Positions 38,601 to 50,225 are shown, counted from the stretch's first letter. The stretch: DNA of 64,000 nucleotides from Acinetobacter baretiae (GCF_015627105.1 NZ_VTDM01000009.1:62001-126000); one strand, 5' to 3'. Translations and numbers: made by a program. The notes: generated by a model not told the origin, from the sequence alone.

Positions 38601-39282
38601 ACAAGCCCAACAGGAACATGAAGATTTAATGGTTGAGTTACAACGCTATGCCCCTCAACCGACAAAAACAACGCAAGATACTTTATATATCGATGATGGT
38701 TTGTATATGCGTATAAATATTGCTGAGCAAGGTACAAAACAGTGGGTAAGTTTACAGGCCTCAAGTGCACGAGCAGAACGATGTACTAAAGTGTGGCTTG
38801 AATATTTATTATGGCTGAGCTATTTAGATCTTGCAGAGGAGGGGGCTGAGCTTAAACGTGTGATGATTTTTAGTCATCGAACGCTTATTTGTCAAGGATT
38901 GAGCTCAAACCAAGCCAAAGCCTATTTGTCACACTGGTGGCAAGCATGGTATCACGCACAACAAACTCCTTTGGTATTGCCTGCGGCATTATTGTTAAAA
39001 CCGACCGAACAGGACAAAACATTAGTCTGGCAGCCAAGCGAAGAAGGGAACATACTCGATGAGAAAAGTTGGCAGATGCTTTTGAAAGTGTGGGAGAACC
39101 AATATGAATATGGTGCCTTTTCACTCAGTGAAGATAAAGCTTCACAGTATCATCAAGATTGGGCCTTTATTTTACAACAACAAGATCGCACAGCATTATT
39201 AAAAGATGCATGTTTGAAATGGTCAGCTTTGCTGTATGCCCCAATGTATGAATCATACTTGGAGCTTCATCATCATGAATAA
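35617..39282 (+). CDS. recC: Exodeoxyribonuclease V subunit gamma RecC
   Basis: Subunit of the RecBCD helicase-nuclease that processes double-strand ends and recognises Chi. The 1221-residue product is close to E. coli RecC in length (1122). It contains family segments HFIVPNQAVEYWLTQYIAQQ near the N-terminus, VIVFTLLDLPPVQLHFLRRLAQ, SEIGHIRPLPYRLVVILNLDNGVFPS and LNALGMVNTHLTE-like C-terminal regions. RecC is a catalytically dead helicase-like fold, so Walker motifs are not expected. A strong AAGGAG precedes the ATG by five bases. It is the first gene of recC-recB-recD and overlaps recB by eight bases. Confidence 0.92.
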   Translation: MGIHVCQSQKLEVLAQMLLAQVNQPSSNVLEALQSQHFIVPNQAVEYWLTQYIAQQQGISANHVFHYRIQAFQWFIYQHVLTNKDQVRQANLPRLVIKWRIYTALSQLSEQGVLLSQQHPMYAFIQRIEESASHLTDHVQKQQKKQSMWYWVAENVSKLFSHYMAYRGHCHQDHGDLPCDCRHNWLAQWGAGQHLDIEALISPEQQVSLYNLEQAGALELWQSWLWQHIFHEDFLNIHAIDDAFWQRLSHMSEQERSEALPPQVIVFTLLDLPPVQLHFLRRLAQYTDVIIYHYNPSQEYWADSVDPRWKKSYDAKVKQRFIEKNQQQGKVVSDQDIDHFLQRFNQHFDAESRESRHPLLTRFGKQARDHFSLLAGLSSGEEGEWVDVFVDIDADHILHQLQADILYLMEPEAGGYALKENDQSIQIHVCHTTLRQLEVLKTQLVKWLAEKDPTQPRRLDDILILTPSLADIEPLVRSVFAPMPNLHGKLQDDYLPIKMAGVMQFDLNNAWQAVLGRITLPEGRFQFPDFSDWLSLLATQRFYNIDHQAVERILQLLDRAGFKRGLDDIHLKRTLLADDTDYRYTFKFALDRLVKGVAVPEHCMVLDGLSIDHIMPEDFALIGVLIQMYQDFDTRRDWLYSDAFSKTTVEAWLSILLEEVNAFEKQGETVLRSVKEVIQKQIRMLTLTANYEQRHAKTEDLAALTDLVLPLASVIQEISQAIESHVEQAIPSGSITFSEIGHIRPLPYRLVVILNLDNGVFPSQQRHTPFDLMQVLRPILGDRSRLEDDQGAFLDALLLAKDALWLFYNGFDANDGEVRPPSVVLQELIDHLAFIIAVPEQPKQFNDYGLEIAPHLYPLYHLHHLQPFHIEYFNQPDRPNYHDQWFEVASQLQQNTEKRPAWVDVGVTVPAKTVQVIEQQQWLSDVTFPARLYLNALGMVNTHLTEEVQNSEPLLLNGLARYHIRDFLQQQQHAPNINLLMDCLPVGKVKYSAWQQAQQEHEDLMVELQRYAPQPTKTTQDTLYIDDGLYMRINIAEQGTKQWVSLQASSARAERCTKVWLEYLLWLSYLDLAEEGAELKRVMIFSHRTLICQGLSSNQAKAYLSHWWQAWYHAQQTPLVLPAALLLKPTEQDKTLVWQPSEEGNILDEKSWQMLLKVWENQYEYGAFSLSEDKASQYHQDWAFILQQQDRTALLKDACLKWSALLYAPMYESYLELHHHE

Positions 39283-42200
39283 CAATACCACAGTATCATT
39301 TGATCCTATTCAAGAGCTTCAATTTACAGGGTTGCATTGGATTGAAGCATCTGCAGGGTCAGGAAAAACGTTTACTTTGTCTAGTTTGCTTGTACGTGCG
39401 CTTATTGAAAAATATGTACCCAAGCAAATTGTAGCCACCACATTTACGCGTGCAGCCGCAGCAGAATTAAAATTACGTACACGCAAACGATTGCTTGAAG
39501 CATTGACATTTTTTAAAACCTTGCAAGGAAATACAGAACAACAGAATTTAAAATGGCTTGAAACACCACATACAGATCCGTTGTATGTGGTTTTGCTTAA
39601 ACAATATGCCAATAAAATTGACTACGTATGTGCACGCTTAAATCTCGTTATTTCACAGTTAGATGAGCTATTTGTAGGTACACTAGATAGCTTTAGTCAA
39701 AAGCTACTCCGAGAATTTGCTTTTGAAAGTGGAAAAGTAGAGCGTGCAGAAATTACTGACCAGTCTAAGCAGTACATCAAACAGCTTATTCATGACATAC
39801 TCAGAGAGTGGTTACAGCAACAACCGCAACAACAGATTGATTTTATGTATTTTGCAGGCTATTTACAACCTGCCGAACACTATATTAAATTGGTTGAAGA
39901 TACGCTAAATTTTAGTAATGCACAGTTTAATTCGCCTAGACCACCGCAATTGACACTGACCAAAATTACCCAGCTACAACAGTTACTCACTGATTTTTCA
40001 GTACACCATCTTGCCCCATATTATGCCTTTGAAGGTGAATATTTACACACTGTGAGTGGTACGCTTTATAAAGATAAAAGTAAATTTACCACTTTGTTTG
40101 ATGTGGATATTCCTCACGCCGTTCGTTCATTACTTAAAGATGATGGTAAGGCATTTTTTAACCAAGAGTATGCGGGGTTATATAAATTACAACAGCAGTT
40201 TTATGCTCAAAAACTTTTTACTAAAAAATGCCCAACAGAGATGGCGAATGCCTTTTATAACGATGTGGCATTGCACACATTTTTTCAAGTGCTGACAGAG
40301 CTTGGTGACATACAGCAACAACTTCAACACAGTGAAACATATTTTAAGTTTTATTTGTGTCAGCAAGTAAAACAACGTTTACCTGCATTGTTGCAATATA
40401 AAGGTGAAACCACCTTTTCACAGCAAATTAAAACCTTGTCAGATGCTCTGCAAGATCGCCAAGGGCAAGATTTTGCCAAGTTTGTACAACGAAGTTATCC
40501 GCTGATTTTTGTAGATGAGTTTCAAGATACCAATCAAGATCAAGATAATATGCTCGCGCAAATATGGCGTGATTCAGCGCGTTATATGCATGGTTGTATG
40601 GTTATGGTCGGTGATCGTAAACAAGCCATTTATGGTTTTCGTGGTGGAGATATGTTGACCTTTATACATGCACAGCAAGATGTGAGTGCGAAGCAGGGGA
40701 AATATTATCGTCTAAAATACAATCATAGAACCGTTCAACCATTGGTACAGGCAGTAGATGCTTTGATGCGTCAACGTCCAGATTTTGGTGAGCACGTCAT
40801 CTACCAAGCAGTAGAAGCAGGCACACGCTCACACCCAAGTTTAGTCGATGCCTCAGGCGAAAATCATGCTCCACTGCGTTGGCTTTGTATTCGTGATAAA
40901 AAAGCAGTGAGTGCAGATATACAAGTGGCATGGCAGATTTCAACCCTTTTACAACAAGCCCAACAAGGTCGGTTGTACATTAAAAAAGACCCTTTACAAC
41001 AGCCCATAGAGGCTGATGATATTGCAGTATTATCAAAAAATCATCACAATTTAGATTTAGTGCAATATGAATTAGAACGCCTTGGAATACGTGTAAATCG
41101 ACCTGCTAAACGCAGTGTATTTGCAGGTGCAATGGCACAAGATGTTGCTGCATTTTTAGCTGCGATTTTACATCCGTTTGATGAGCGTCTGATTAAACGG
41201 GCACTGGCTACACGTCTTATGGGCTTTAAAGTGTCTGACTTAATACAGCTTGACACCCAAGTCGATGGATTGGGTAAATATATTGCCATGTTCGATCAAA
41301 TTCGTGAGATGTGGTTTACCCGACAGTTTTTAACCGCTTGGCAGTTTGCTTTAAATCAGTTTCACGTTTGGCACAACGTTGTACAATATGCATCACGTGA
41401 TAATGAACGTTCAGTTGTGGATTTAAGACATTTAAGTGACTTATTAAGCCAAGAGAGTCGACATTATCAAGGCCCATACAATTTATATCAGTGGTATATC
41501 AAACAGTTGGCCTCACCAAGTGAGCGAGAGTGGGAGCTTGAGCGAGGTTTGTCGAGTATGGCTGGGGTTCAGCTAATGACCATACACCAATCGAAAGGAC
41601 TTGAGTTTAAAATTGTTTTTTTGATGAATGCCGATGCCCCATTTAAAGAATTACAAAAAACATTAAACTTTTCAACGACTGAATCTGCAGATGCAGAGCA
41701 CCACATTCAGCGTGTTGTTGAAATTAACGATCAAGCACATTTACACGAACAGGCGGTCTCACAACATCAAGCCCGTGCAGAGGCAGAACAAAATCGTTTA
41801 TGGTACGTTGCGCTGACTCGTGCAAGTCATCGAATGTATATTGTTTTGAATCAACCAAAAAGTGCAGCAGGAATATATTTTTGGACTCAAGGTTTGCCTT
41901 TTGAGCACCAAGAGAGTCAGGAGGAAGAAGAAATTTTGAATGCTCCTGCACCATATCGTGAAAACACGGTGCAAATGAGCCCCATTTACGCACAGCCTGT
42001 GCCCAAGTTACAATTATATCCTCGTTCACGTACCAGCTTTTCAGCATTGGCTCAACATTTAACACATCAACACGCATTTGACGTATTGGTTGAGCAAGAT
42101 CATATACAGCAACCTGCAGATGATGAAGTTCATCTGTCGACCAACCCAGACATCGTGACTGTACCTGTCCCCATATCTTCCATTGCAATGAAATTTCCTA

Positions 42201-42952
42201 TGGGTGCACAAGCGGGTAACTTTTTACATGAAATTTTTGAGCAAATCGATTTTCAATATCAGCAAGACTGGGCACTTGAAATTCAACGCCGTTTAAAAAA
42301 TGACTATGCCAGCTTACGCCAACCTTTGTTTGAGTATTATCAAACCCAATCTGAACAACCCGAACAGCAGATGATTCAGGATCTACTTCATTGGTTAAAT
42401 GCCATTGTGAATACTCCTATACACTCAAACTTTTGTTTAAAACAGCTCAGTCGACAAGATTATTTGTCTGAATTTCCGTTTCATTTGGCTTTGTCAGATC
42501 GTGTATTTGCCACACAACGTATTCAAAATTTGTTGAAAGAATATAATATTACGATTCCTGTACTACATACAGCAGAGTCAGCACGATTCATGAATGGTTC
42601 TATCGATTTGGTCTATATTTTTGAAGGAAAATATTACATTGCTGATTATAAGAGTAACTTCTTAGGTGAACAGACGACAGCATATAGTACCGAACAAATC
42701 GGTAAAAATATGTCGAAAAGTAGTTATTGGTTGCAGGCAAGTTTATATTTGGTGGCGTTACATCGTTATTTAAAACAAAAATTAAAAGGCTATCAAATTG
42801 AACAGCATTTAGGTGGTGCAAGTTATTTATATTTAAGGGGGATGAGTGGTATTTCTGATCAGGGGGTTTTACATTGGAAACCCGAAATAGAGTTCATTTT
42901 ACGCCTTGATGCGATTTTGGGATATGATGATGCACATTCGAATAAACACTAA
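39275..42952 (+). CDS. recB: Exodeoxyribonuclease V subunit beta RecB
   Basis: The 3'-5' helicase and nuclease of RecBCD. The 1225-residue protein has Walker A ASAGSGKT at 25-32, FTRAAAAELKLR, FVDEFQDTNQDQ, VMVGDRKQAIYGFRGGD, TIHQSKGLEFKIVF and WYVALTRASHRMY, so the helicase motor is complete. The C-terminal nuclease domain has AGNFLHEIFE, GSIDLVYIFEGKYYIADYKSN with the catalytic Asp and Lys residues. ATG at 39275 starts eight bases inside recC; a longer reading from 39236 would overlap further and has no support. GGAG lies about ten bases upstream. Confidence 0.94.
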   Translation: MNNNTTVSFDPIQELQFTGLHWIEASAGSGKTFTLSSLLVRALIEKYVPKQIVATTFTRAAAAELKLRTRKRLLEALTFFKTLQGNTEQQNLKWLETPHTDPLYVVLLKQYANKIDYVCARLNLVISQLDELFVGTLDSFSQKLLREFAFESGKVERAEITDQSKQYIKQLIHDILREWLQQQPQQQIDFMYFAGYLQPAEHYIKLVEDTLNFSNAQFNSPRPPQLTLTKITQLQQLLTDFSVHHLAPYYAFEGEYLHTVSGTLYKDKSKFTTLFDVDIPHAVRSLLKDDGKAFFNQEYAGLYKLQQQFYAQKLFTKKCPTEMANAFYNDVALHTFFQVLTELGDIQQQLQHSETYFKFYLCQQVKQRLPALLQYKGETTFSQQIKTLSDALQDRQGQDFAKFVQRSYPLIFVDEFQDTNQDQDNMLAQIWRDSARYMHGCMVMVGDRKQAIYGFRGGDMLTFIHAQQDVSAKQGKYYRLKYNHRTVQPLVQAVDALMRQRPDFGEHVIYQAVEAGTRSHPSLVDASGENHAPLRWLCIRDKKAVSADIQVAWQISTLLQQAQQGRLYIKKDPLQQPIEADDIAVLSKNHHNLDLVQYELERLGIRVNRPAKRSVFAGAMAQDVAAFLAAILHPFDERLIKRALATRLMGFKVSDLIQLDTQVDGLGKYIAMFDQIREMWFTRQFLTAWQFALNQFHVWHNVVQYASRDNERSVVDLRHLSDLLSQESRHYQGPYNLYQWYIKQLASPSEREWELERGLSSMAGVQLMTIHQSKGLEFKIVFLMNADAPFKELQKTLNFSTTESADAEHHIQRVVEINDQAHLHEQAVSQHQARAEAEQNRLWYVALTRASHRMYIVLNQPKSAAGIYFWTQGLPFEHQESQEEEEILNAPAPYRENTVQMSPIYAQPVPKLQLYPRSRTSFSALAQHLTHQHAFDVLVEQDHIQQPADDEVHLSTNPDIVTVPVPISSIAMKFPMGAQAGNFLHEIFEQIDFQYQQDWALEIQRRLKNDYASLRQPLFEYYQTQSEQPEQQMIQDLLHWLNAIVNTPIHSNFCLKQLSRQDYLSEFPFHLALSDRVFATQRIQNLLKEYNITIPVLHTAESARFMNGSIDLVYIFEGKYYIADYKSNFLGEQTTAYSTEQIGKNMSKSSYWLQASLYLVALHRYLKQKLKGYQIEQHLGGASYLYLRGMSGISDQGVLHWKPEIEFILRLDAILGYDDAHSNKH

Positions 42953-43042
42953 TCTTTTTATTCTAAATCAATATCTTGTGTTGTGGAAAAACCTGAGTAT
43001 AACTCTGTTGATATATATGTGTATAAAATTGAGGATATGTCT

Positions 43043-44791
43043 ATGAATATTATAAAGAATCAAGACATACAGGCAGAGCCATGGGCGATATTGTGGTCAG
43101 AGTACTTGACACAGTCTGTTAGTTTTACCGACGATGCCGAGCGAATTGCTGCACAATCACTCATACAGGCTGTACTTTTTTCTGTATCAGAGGGACATAG
43201 TTGCTTAGCGACAACCGCATCTGATGCAAAGCGGTTGCGTAGTCTAGTGTCTTTTTCAGATAAAAGCCATATCACTCCCTTTGTTTTTTGCCATGATCGC
43301 CTTTATTTGTACAGATATTATGCACTTGAACAACGTTTAGCACAGCAAGTCAAACGATTAAATGGGCCAGCTTTATTTACTGTAGATCATCGTACAGATT
43401 TATACAGCCAACTATTAACAGACCCTTATCAAAAAAAGGCGCTTGAGGTGGTTGCAACTCACGGATTGAGTATGATTATAGGTGGACCTGGAACGGGTAA
43501 AACCTATACTTTGGCACGAATTATTGCGGTATTGAGTCATCGTGTTCAAGATTTACGTATTGCCATGGCTGCGCCTACAGGTAAAGCTGCACAGCGTATG
43601 CAAGAGGCTTTAAAGCATGCTTTTAAAGATGATGACTTAAAAGCCCTAATGACCCCAGCGCTTGAACTACTACAGCCTGTGACTTTGCATCGACTGTTAA
43701 AAATAAGCAAACAAGGGCGTAGTCAATTTAACCAACAACAGCCTTTACCATACGATGTTGTGGTGGTCGATGAAGCCTCTATGTTGGATCTTCAGCTTGC
43801 AACGCAACTCTTTGAAGCAGTGGCTACGGGTACACGTTTAATCTTACTCGGAGATGCCAATCAATTGGCTTCTGTTGATGTGGGTACAGTGTTGAACGAT
43901 TTGCAACACAGCACACTTTTACACACACAGCTGGTTGAATTGCAATACAGTCGCCGTTTTAGCGATGATGCACAAATTGGAAAAATGGCACGATTTATTC
44001 AACATCAGAAAAAGAATAAGACTCAAGATGTGGTGCAGCAGTTTGAGCAAGAGGTGGCTCAAGCGACTGTGTTAATGCCTATTGATTTATCTGAAATTAA
44101 AAAAGATTATATTCAACTTCAATATATTAATGACACCATACAAACATCGCAGTATTTACAGACATTATGGTATGGTTTTGAACATTATGCCGAAATGTTA
44201 AAACGTTATTGCCAAACGGAAGACCATGTTCAGCAAGAGTTAAGTCATGAACAACAGGCTGTTTTGGCGGCTTTTGATGATTATCGTATTTTAACAGCCA
44301 TGCGCTATGGCGATTTTGGTGTCACTCAACTCAACCATTATATGCAAACGCAATTGTTAGAATATTTGGCGGCAGATGCTATACCAAGGGGGGATTGGTA
44401 TGTGGGTCGTCCTGTGATGATGACTGAAAACAACGATCAAATTGGATTGTCTAATGGTGATGTGGGTATTTGCTTTAAACATCGACAAGACCCTACGCAA
44501 TTTGAAGTGTATTTTCCGAGTTTGGCAAAATGGGTGTTAGCAACACGATTACCTAAGCACATACAAACAGCATTTGCCATGACTATTCATAAGTCACAAG
44601 GTTCAGAGTTCACTCACACGGCAGTGGTTTTTGCAAATGATGCCGAAAAATTATTGAGTCAAGAGTTGCTCTATACCGCGATTACTCGCGCAAAGAAAGT
44701 AGTAACGTTATTGGTGGCTCAAACAGCTTTTGCTTCTGCTTTAACTCATCGTACTGTGCGTCAAAGCGGTTTAATTCATTTTTTAAAATAA
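43043..44791 (+). CDS. recD: Exodeoxyribonuclease V subunit alpha RecD
   Basis: The 5'-3' superfamily 1B helicase of RecBCD. The 582-residue product has Walker A GGPGTGKT at 147-154, the downstream MAAPTGKAAQRMQEAL, DVVVVDEASMLDLQL, LGDANQLASVDVG and the C-terminal AFAMTIHKSQGSEF and LYTAITRAKK. I chose ATG 43043 because GAGGA ends seven bases upstream; the in-frame ATG at 42983 would add 20 residues without a ribosome-binding site. The middle part has a Gln-rich insert (about 320-400). It closes the recCBD set. Confidence 0.93.
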   Translation: MNIIKNQDIQAEPWAILWSEYLTQSVSFTDDAERIAAQSLIQAVLFSVSEGHSCLATTASDAKRLRSLVSFSDKSHITPFVFCHDRLYLYRYYALEQRLAQQVKRLNGPALFTVDHRTDLYSQLLTDPYQKKALEVVATHGLSMIIGGPGTGKTYTLARIIAVLSHRVQDLRIAMAAPTGKAAQRMQEALKHAFKDDDLKALMTPALELLQPVTLHRLLKISKQGRSQFNQQQPLPYDVVVVDEASMLDLQLATQLFEAVATGTRLILLGDANQLASVDVGTVLNDLQHSTLLHTQLVELQYSRRFSDDAQIGKMARFIQHQKKNKTQDVVQQFEQEVAQATVLMPIDLSEIKKDYIQLQYINDTIQTSQYLQTLWYGFEHYAEMLKRYCQTEDHVQQELSHEQQAVLAAFDDYRILTAMRYGDFGVTQLNHYMQTQLLEYLAADAIPRGDWYVGRPVMMTENNDQIGLSNGDVGICFKHRQDPTQFEVYFPSLAKWVLATRLPKHIQTAFAMTIHKSQGSEFTHTAVVFANDAEKLLSQELLYTAITRAKKVVTLLVAQTAFASALTHRTVRQSGLIHFLK

Positions 44792-45102
44792 TGCTGAGAT
44801 TGTACGAAATAACGTACAGTAAATAGGGTCTTTGGCTAATAGTGTAAATCGTTATTTTTTGCGATGATTGTTTTACACAATAAGCTTGATCGGGAAAGGT
44901 TAAGTAACCATGCAGATAAAAATAATAGATATTCGAAAGACTGCAAACTTACAATGAATCGTGGGTTAAAGAAATAAGCGTAAAGCTACTAAGCCTTTTA
45001 GTTTTGGGAGAGACTAAAAGGCTTCTCTTTTATGTGGTGACCTATTTTTTGTTTAAAAGGTCAAACAAACACATCATTTGATTGACCTCTTGACTAAAAA
45101 TA
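44792..45102. other. Intergenic region between recD and thiC
   Basis: Convergent region of about 310 bases. Apart from the terminator at 44991-45032 I see no gene or named site in it. Confidence 0.5.
44991..45032 (+). terminator. Terminator after recD
   Basis: Perfect 12-base arms AAGCCTTTTAGT (44991-45002) and ACTAAAAGGCTT (45013-45024) around a ten-base loop, followed by CTCTTTTA on the plus strand. The T tract is short, but the stem is long. Confidence 0.6.
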
Positions 45103-46911
<1,809 letters not shown>

Positions 46912-46990
46912 TCAACGAATCAAGCACGGCCAAAAATGAATACACAGCGTCAGGTCTTGGAAAAGACAGACAATCAGGGATCAGTTTGTG

Positions 46991-47096
46991 GTGGCTTGAT
47001 TCCTACGCAGGTTTTAACCTGATCAGGTTCAACGGTATTCACCATTAAGTTATCCTTTGGTGATCTCAGCGAGTCGTTACTCGCACTCCGTCAAGC
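46991..47096 (-). promoter_or_regulatory. TPP riboswitch upstream of thiC
   Basis: On the minus strand the element begins GCTTGACGGAGTGCGAGTAA, continues with CTCGCTGAGATCACC and an extra stem (TCACC / GGTGA), and ends with ACCGTTGAACCTGATCAGGT then GCGTAGGAATCAAGCC. The first GCTTGA and last TCAAGC close P1. All conserved THI-box segments are present. A possible expression platform is described in the findings. Confidence 0.95.
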
Positions 47097-47237
47097 ATGG
47101 CGCTATAGTAGCAGGTTTGTTTCTAGATGTCGTTTTTATCAATTTGATGCGTGTGAAAAATGTGATTTTTATCGCTTAGCGTTAAAATAAATAGAATGTA
47201 AACGCTATTTACATGTGTTTTGGGTGTATAGCGCAAT

Positions 47238-47265
47238 TTGTAAGATATTTCTTACGTGATATACA
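47238..47265 (+). promoter_or_regulatory. Candidate sigma70 promoter of an unannotated transcript
   Basis: TTGTAA (47238-47243) and TATACA (47260-47265) with a 16-base spacer. It points toward the orphan terminator about 150 bases downstream. Confidence 0.4.
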
Positions 47266-47271
47266 GTCAAA

Positions 47272-47447
47272 AACCACTATAAAGCATATTTTGTTGTGGC
47301 AATATGAAGATGTGGGAACAAGATGAAACAAACCATAACAATACAGGAACAGAATAAATTATAAACACTAAAATGACAAAAACAGTCATAACTATAATAA
47401 CGACATAGCGCATTAAAAAAAGCCCAAGGAAACTTGGGCTTTTTTTA
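47272..47447 (+). ncRNA. Candidate small RNA of about 175 nt
   Basis: The segment between a promoter-like site and a strong intrinsic terminator has no ORF with a ribosome-binding site. The 5' part is A-rich with repeated ACAAGATGAAAC / AACCATAACAATAC-like single-stranded sequence. Known sRNA families could not be matched by eye. The boundaries are inferred from the flanking signals only. Confidence 0.3.
47415..47447. terminator. Strong intrinsic terminator without an obvious upstream gene
   Basis: Seven A, stem AGCCCAAG / CTTGGGCT with GAAA tetraloop, then seven T. It could also serve the minus strand. No coding gene precedes it on plus between 47100 and 47415. Confidence 0.85.
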
Positions 47448-47601
47448 ATGCTTATTTAAAATCGGTTGAATCTGTAAAAGCATTTTGCAATTTGCATGCT
47501 TTTCACTTAAAATATGCACTTGCTGTAGTGATGCACGGCAGGCAGTTTTTCAAAAATTGTCTTATATCATTTTTTTATTTTAAGCATCTCGGAGAAATCG
47601 A

Positions 47602-47871
47602 ATGTCTTTAACAACTACAGATCGTGCTGAAATTATTGCTAAATTTGCACGTGCAGAAAACGATACAGGTTCACCTGAAGTACAAGTTGCTTTGTTGACT
47701 GCTCAAATCAATGATTTACAAGGTCACTTTAAAGCACACAAAAAAGATCACCATGGTCGTCGTGGTTTAATCCGTATGGTTAACCAACGCCGTAAGCTTC
47801 TTGATTACCTAAACGGTAAAGATCATGGTCGTTATGTAGCGTTAATTGGTGCTTTAGGCTTACGTCGTTAA
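47602..47871 (+). CDS. rpsO: 30S ribosomal protein S15
   Basis: S15 binds 16S rRNA early in 30S assembly. The 89-residue product matches the universal length and sequence, including [45 protein letters not shown] and [23 protein letters not shown] precedes the ATG. It is followed by pnp after 240 bases, the usual order, with a hairpin and a structured pnp leader between. Confidence 0.98.
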   Translation: MSLTTTDRAEIIAKFARAENDTGSPEVQVALLTAQINDLQGHFKAHKKDHHGRRGLIRMVNQRRKLLDYLNGKDHGRYVALIGALGLRR

Positions 47872-47960
47872 TTCGATTGAGCAACTTTTCGGTACAACCT
47901 ATGTTATTTATAGCATTGGCACTGAAAACAAAGCATGGCTTAGTTTGCTAAGCAATCTAG

Positions 47961-47990
47961 GAAGGGGCGAATGTTCGCTCCTTCTTTGTG
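47961..47990 (+). terminator. Hairpin after rpsO, probable attenuator or terminator
   Basis: GAAGGGGCG and CGCTCCTTC (one G-T pair) around AATGTT, followed by TTTGTGTTT. The tract is imperfect, so partial readthrough into pnp is likely. Confidence 0.5.
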
Positions 47991-47997
47991 TTTAAAA

Positions 47998-48086
47998 TCT
48001 AGTGAAGTCGGCTTCTAATGTTTGTTATTTAAAAATAATCGGACTGTAATATACGAAAATAACAAACCTTAGGGGTCTCCACTAGA
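47998..48086 (+). promoter_or_regulatory. Long stem-loop in the pnp leader, probable RNase III site
   Basis: TCTAGTG (47998-48004) pairs with CACTAGA (48080-48086), and inside it GTTTGTTATTT (48020-48030) pairs perfectly with AAATAACAAAC (48057-48067). The structure ends 27 bases before the pnp start. In E. coli, pnp is autoregulated after RNase III cuts a stem-loop at the same place; that mechanism is inferred here from position and shape. Confidence 0.65.
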
Positions 48087-48112
48087 ATAAATGAATGAGG
48101 AAATAACAATAT

Positions 48113-50209
48113 ATGTCAATGTTTAATGTGACTCGTAAAGAATTTCAATATGGCCAGTACCAAGTCGTACTCGAAACAGGTCGTGTTGCACGTCAAGCCA
48201 ACACCGTTTTAGTGACGATGGGTGGAGTAACTGTATTGGTTGCTGTGGTTGCACAACCAACAGCAAAAGCAGGAACGGACTTTTTCCCGCTTACTGTGAA
48301 CTACCAAGAAAAACAATATGCAGCAGGTCGTATTCCTGGTGGATATGGCAAGCGAGAAGGTCGTGCATCTGAAGCTGAAACATTGATTTCACGTTTAATT
48401 GACCGCCCAATTCGCCCATTATTCCCTGAAGGCTTCTACAATGAAGTACAAGTGACAGCAACAGTTGTTTCTTCAGACAAAACGATGGATGCAGATATTG
48501 CAGCGATGATTGGTACCTCTGCTGCACTTGCCATTGCAGACACACCATTTCATGGCCCAATTGCCGCAGCACGTGTAGGTTTAGTGAATGGCGAATATAT
48601 TTTAAACCCATCACATGAACAATTGACTCAGTCTGATCTTGACCTTGTTGTTGCTGGAACAGAGTCGGCTGTATTGATGGTTGAATCTGAAGCAAAAGAG
48701 CTGTCAGAAGACCAAATGCTAGGTGCAGTATTGTTTGGTCATGATGAAATGCAAATTGTGATACAAGCTATTAATGAGTTTGTTGCTGCAGTTGGCGTGA
48801 CGAAAACACCATGGAATGCACCTGTAAAAAATGAAGCGCTTGGAGCGCAATTAAAAGAAGCATTTGAGGCGAAAATTTCACAAGCATATACCATTGCTGT
48901 GAAACAAGATCGTTATACTGCACTTGATGCTTTACGCACTGAAGCAATTGCACAATTTGTACCAGAAACAGATGAAGATGGTAAAATTGCAGACGAATTA
49001 AATGACCTATTTGATGATCTGAAATACCGCACTGTACGTGACAATATTGTATCGGGTAAACCGCGTATTGATGGTCGTGACCATAAAACAGTTCGTGGTC
49101 TAGATGTACAAGTGGGTGTATTAGATCGTGCGCATGGTTCTGCATTGTTTACACGTGGTGAAACTCAAGCATTAGTGACAACAACACTTGGTAATACCCG
49201 TGATGCGTTAATGGTAGATACATTGTCAGGAACAAAAACTGACAACTTTATGTTGCATTACAACTTCCCTGCATACTCTGTTGGTGAAACAGGTCGTGAA
49301 ACAGGTCCAAAACGTCGTGAGATTGGTCATGGTCGTCTAGCACGCCGTGGTGTATATGCTGTATTGCCACCTGTAGATCGCTTTCCATATGTAATTCGTA
49401 TTGTTTCTGACATTACAGAATCAAATGGTTCATCATCTATGGCTTCTGTGTGTGGTGCATCATTATCACTCATGGATGCAGGTGTACCTTTAAAAGCACC
49501 GGTTGCAGGTATTGCAATGGGGCTTGTGAAAGAAGGTGAGCGCTTTACAGTACTGTCTGATATTTTAGGTGATGAAGATCACTTAGGTGACATGGACTTT
49601 AAAGTTGCAGGTTCTGAAAACGGAATCACTGCACTTCAAATGGACATAAAAATCGAAGGTATTACTGAAGAAATTATGGAAGTGGCATTAAATCAAGCGT
49701 ATGCAGGCCGTATGCATATCTTGAATGAAATGAACAAAGTGATTTCTCGTGCTCGTCCTGAAATTTCTGCACATGCACCAACTTTTGAAGTGATTAGCAT
49801 TAATCCTGATAAAATTCGTGATGTGATCGGTAAAGGCGGTGCAACAATCCGTCAAATTACTGAAGAAACCAAAGCTGCAATTGATATTGAAGACAATGGT
49901 ACAGTCCGCGTATTTGGTGAAACGAAAGCGGCTGCACGTGCAGCGATTGCGAAAATCCAAGCATTAACTGCTGAAATTGAACCAGGTACGATTTACCAAG
50001 GTAAAGTCATTCGTATTGTTGAGTTTGGTGCATTTGTAAATATTATGCCAGGCACAGATGGTTTATTACATATTTCACAAATTTCTAACGAGCGTATTGC
50101 AAATGTGACGGATGTATTGACAGAAGGTCAAGAAATCAAAGTACAAGTGCAAGACGTCGATAATCGTGGTCGTATTAAACTTTCAATGAAAGACATTGAA
50201 CAAGCTTAA
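48113..50209 (+). CDS. pnp: Polyribonucleotide nucleotidyltransferase (PNPase)
   Basis: Phosphorolytic 3'-5' exoribonuclease of mRNA decay. The 698-residue product has two RNase PH domains (about 5-230 and 310-540, with [35 protein letters not shown] and [18 protein letters not shown]), a KH domain ([19 protein letters not shown]) and a C-terminal S1 domain ([27 protein letters not shown]). GAGGAA lies upstream of the first ATG; an internal ATG two codons later is less likely. A good terminator follows. Confidence 0.98.
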   Translation: MSMFNVTRKEFQYGQYQVVLETGRVARQANTVLVTMGGVTVLVAVVAQPTAKAGTDFFPLTVNYQEKQYAAGRIPGGYGKREGRASEAETLISRLIDRPIRPLFPEGFYNEVQVTATVVSSDKTMDADIAAMIGTSAALAIADTPFHGPIAAARVGLVNGEYILNPSHEQLTQSDLDLVVAGTESAVLMVESEAKELSEDQMLGAVLFGHDEMQIVIQAINEFVAAVGVTKTPWNAPVKNEALGAQLKEAFEAKISQAYTIAVKQDRYTALDALRTEAIAQFVPETDEDGKIADELNDLFDDLKYRTVRDNIVSGKPRIDGRDHKTVRGLDVQVGVLDRAHGSALFTRGETQALVTTTLGNTRDALMVDTLSGTKTDNFMLHYNFPAYSVGETGRETGPKRREIGHGRLARRGVYAVLPPVDRFPYVIRIVSDITESNGSSSMASVCGASLSLMDAGVPLKAPVAGIAMGLVKEGERFTVLSDILGDEDHLGDMDFKVAGSENGITALQMDIKIEGITEEIMEVALNQAYAGRMHILNEMNKVISRARPEISAHAPTFEVISINPDKIRDVIGKGGATIRQITEETKAAIDIEDNGTVRVFGETKAAARAAIAKIQALTAEIEPGTIYQGKVIRIVEFGAFVNIMPGTDGLLHISQISNERIANVTDVLTEGQEIKVQVQDVDNRGRIKLSMKDIEQA

Positions 50210-50225
50210 ATCTTGTTTTAATTTG

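Larger units (their letters stand above)
47097..47601. other. Intergenic region between thiC riboswitch and rpsO
   Basis: About 500 bases holding the divergent thiC promoter, a candidate promoter at 47238-47265, an orphan terminator at 47415-47447 and the rpsO leader. No protein-coding ORF is convincing. Confidence 0.5.
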
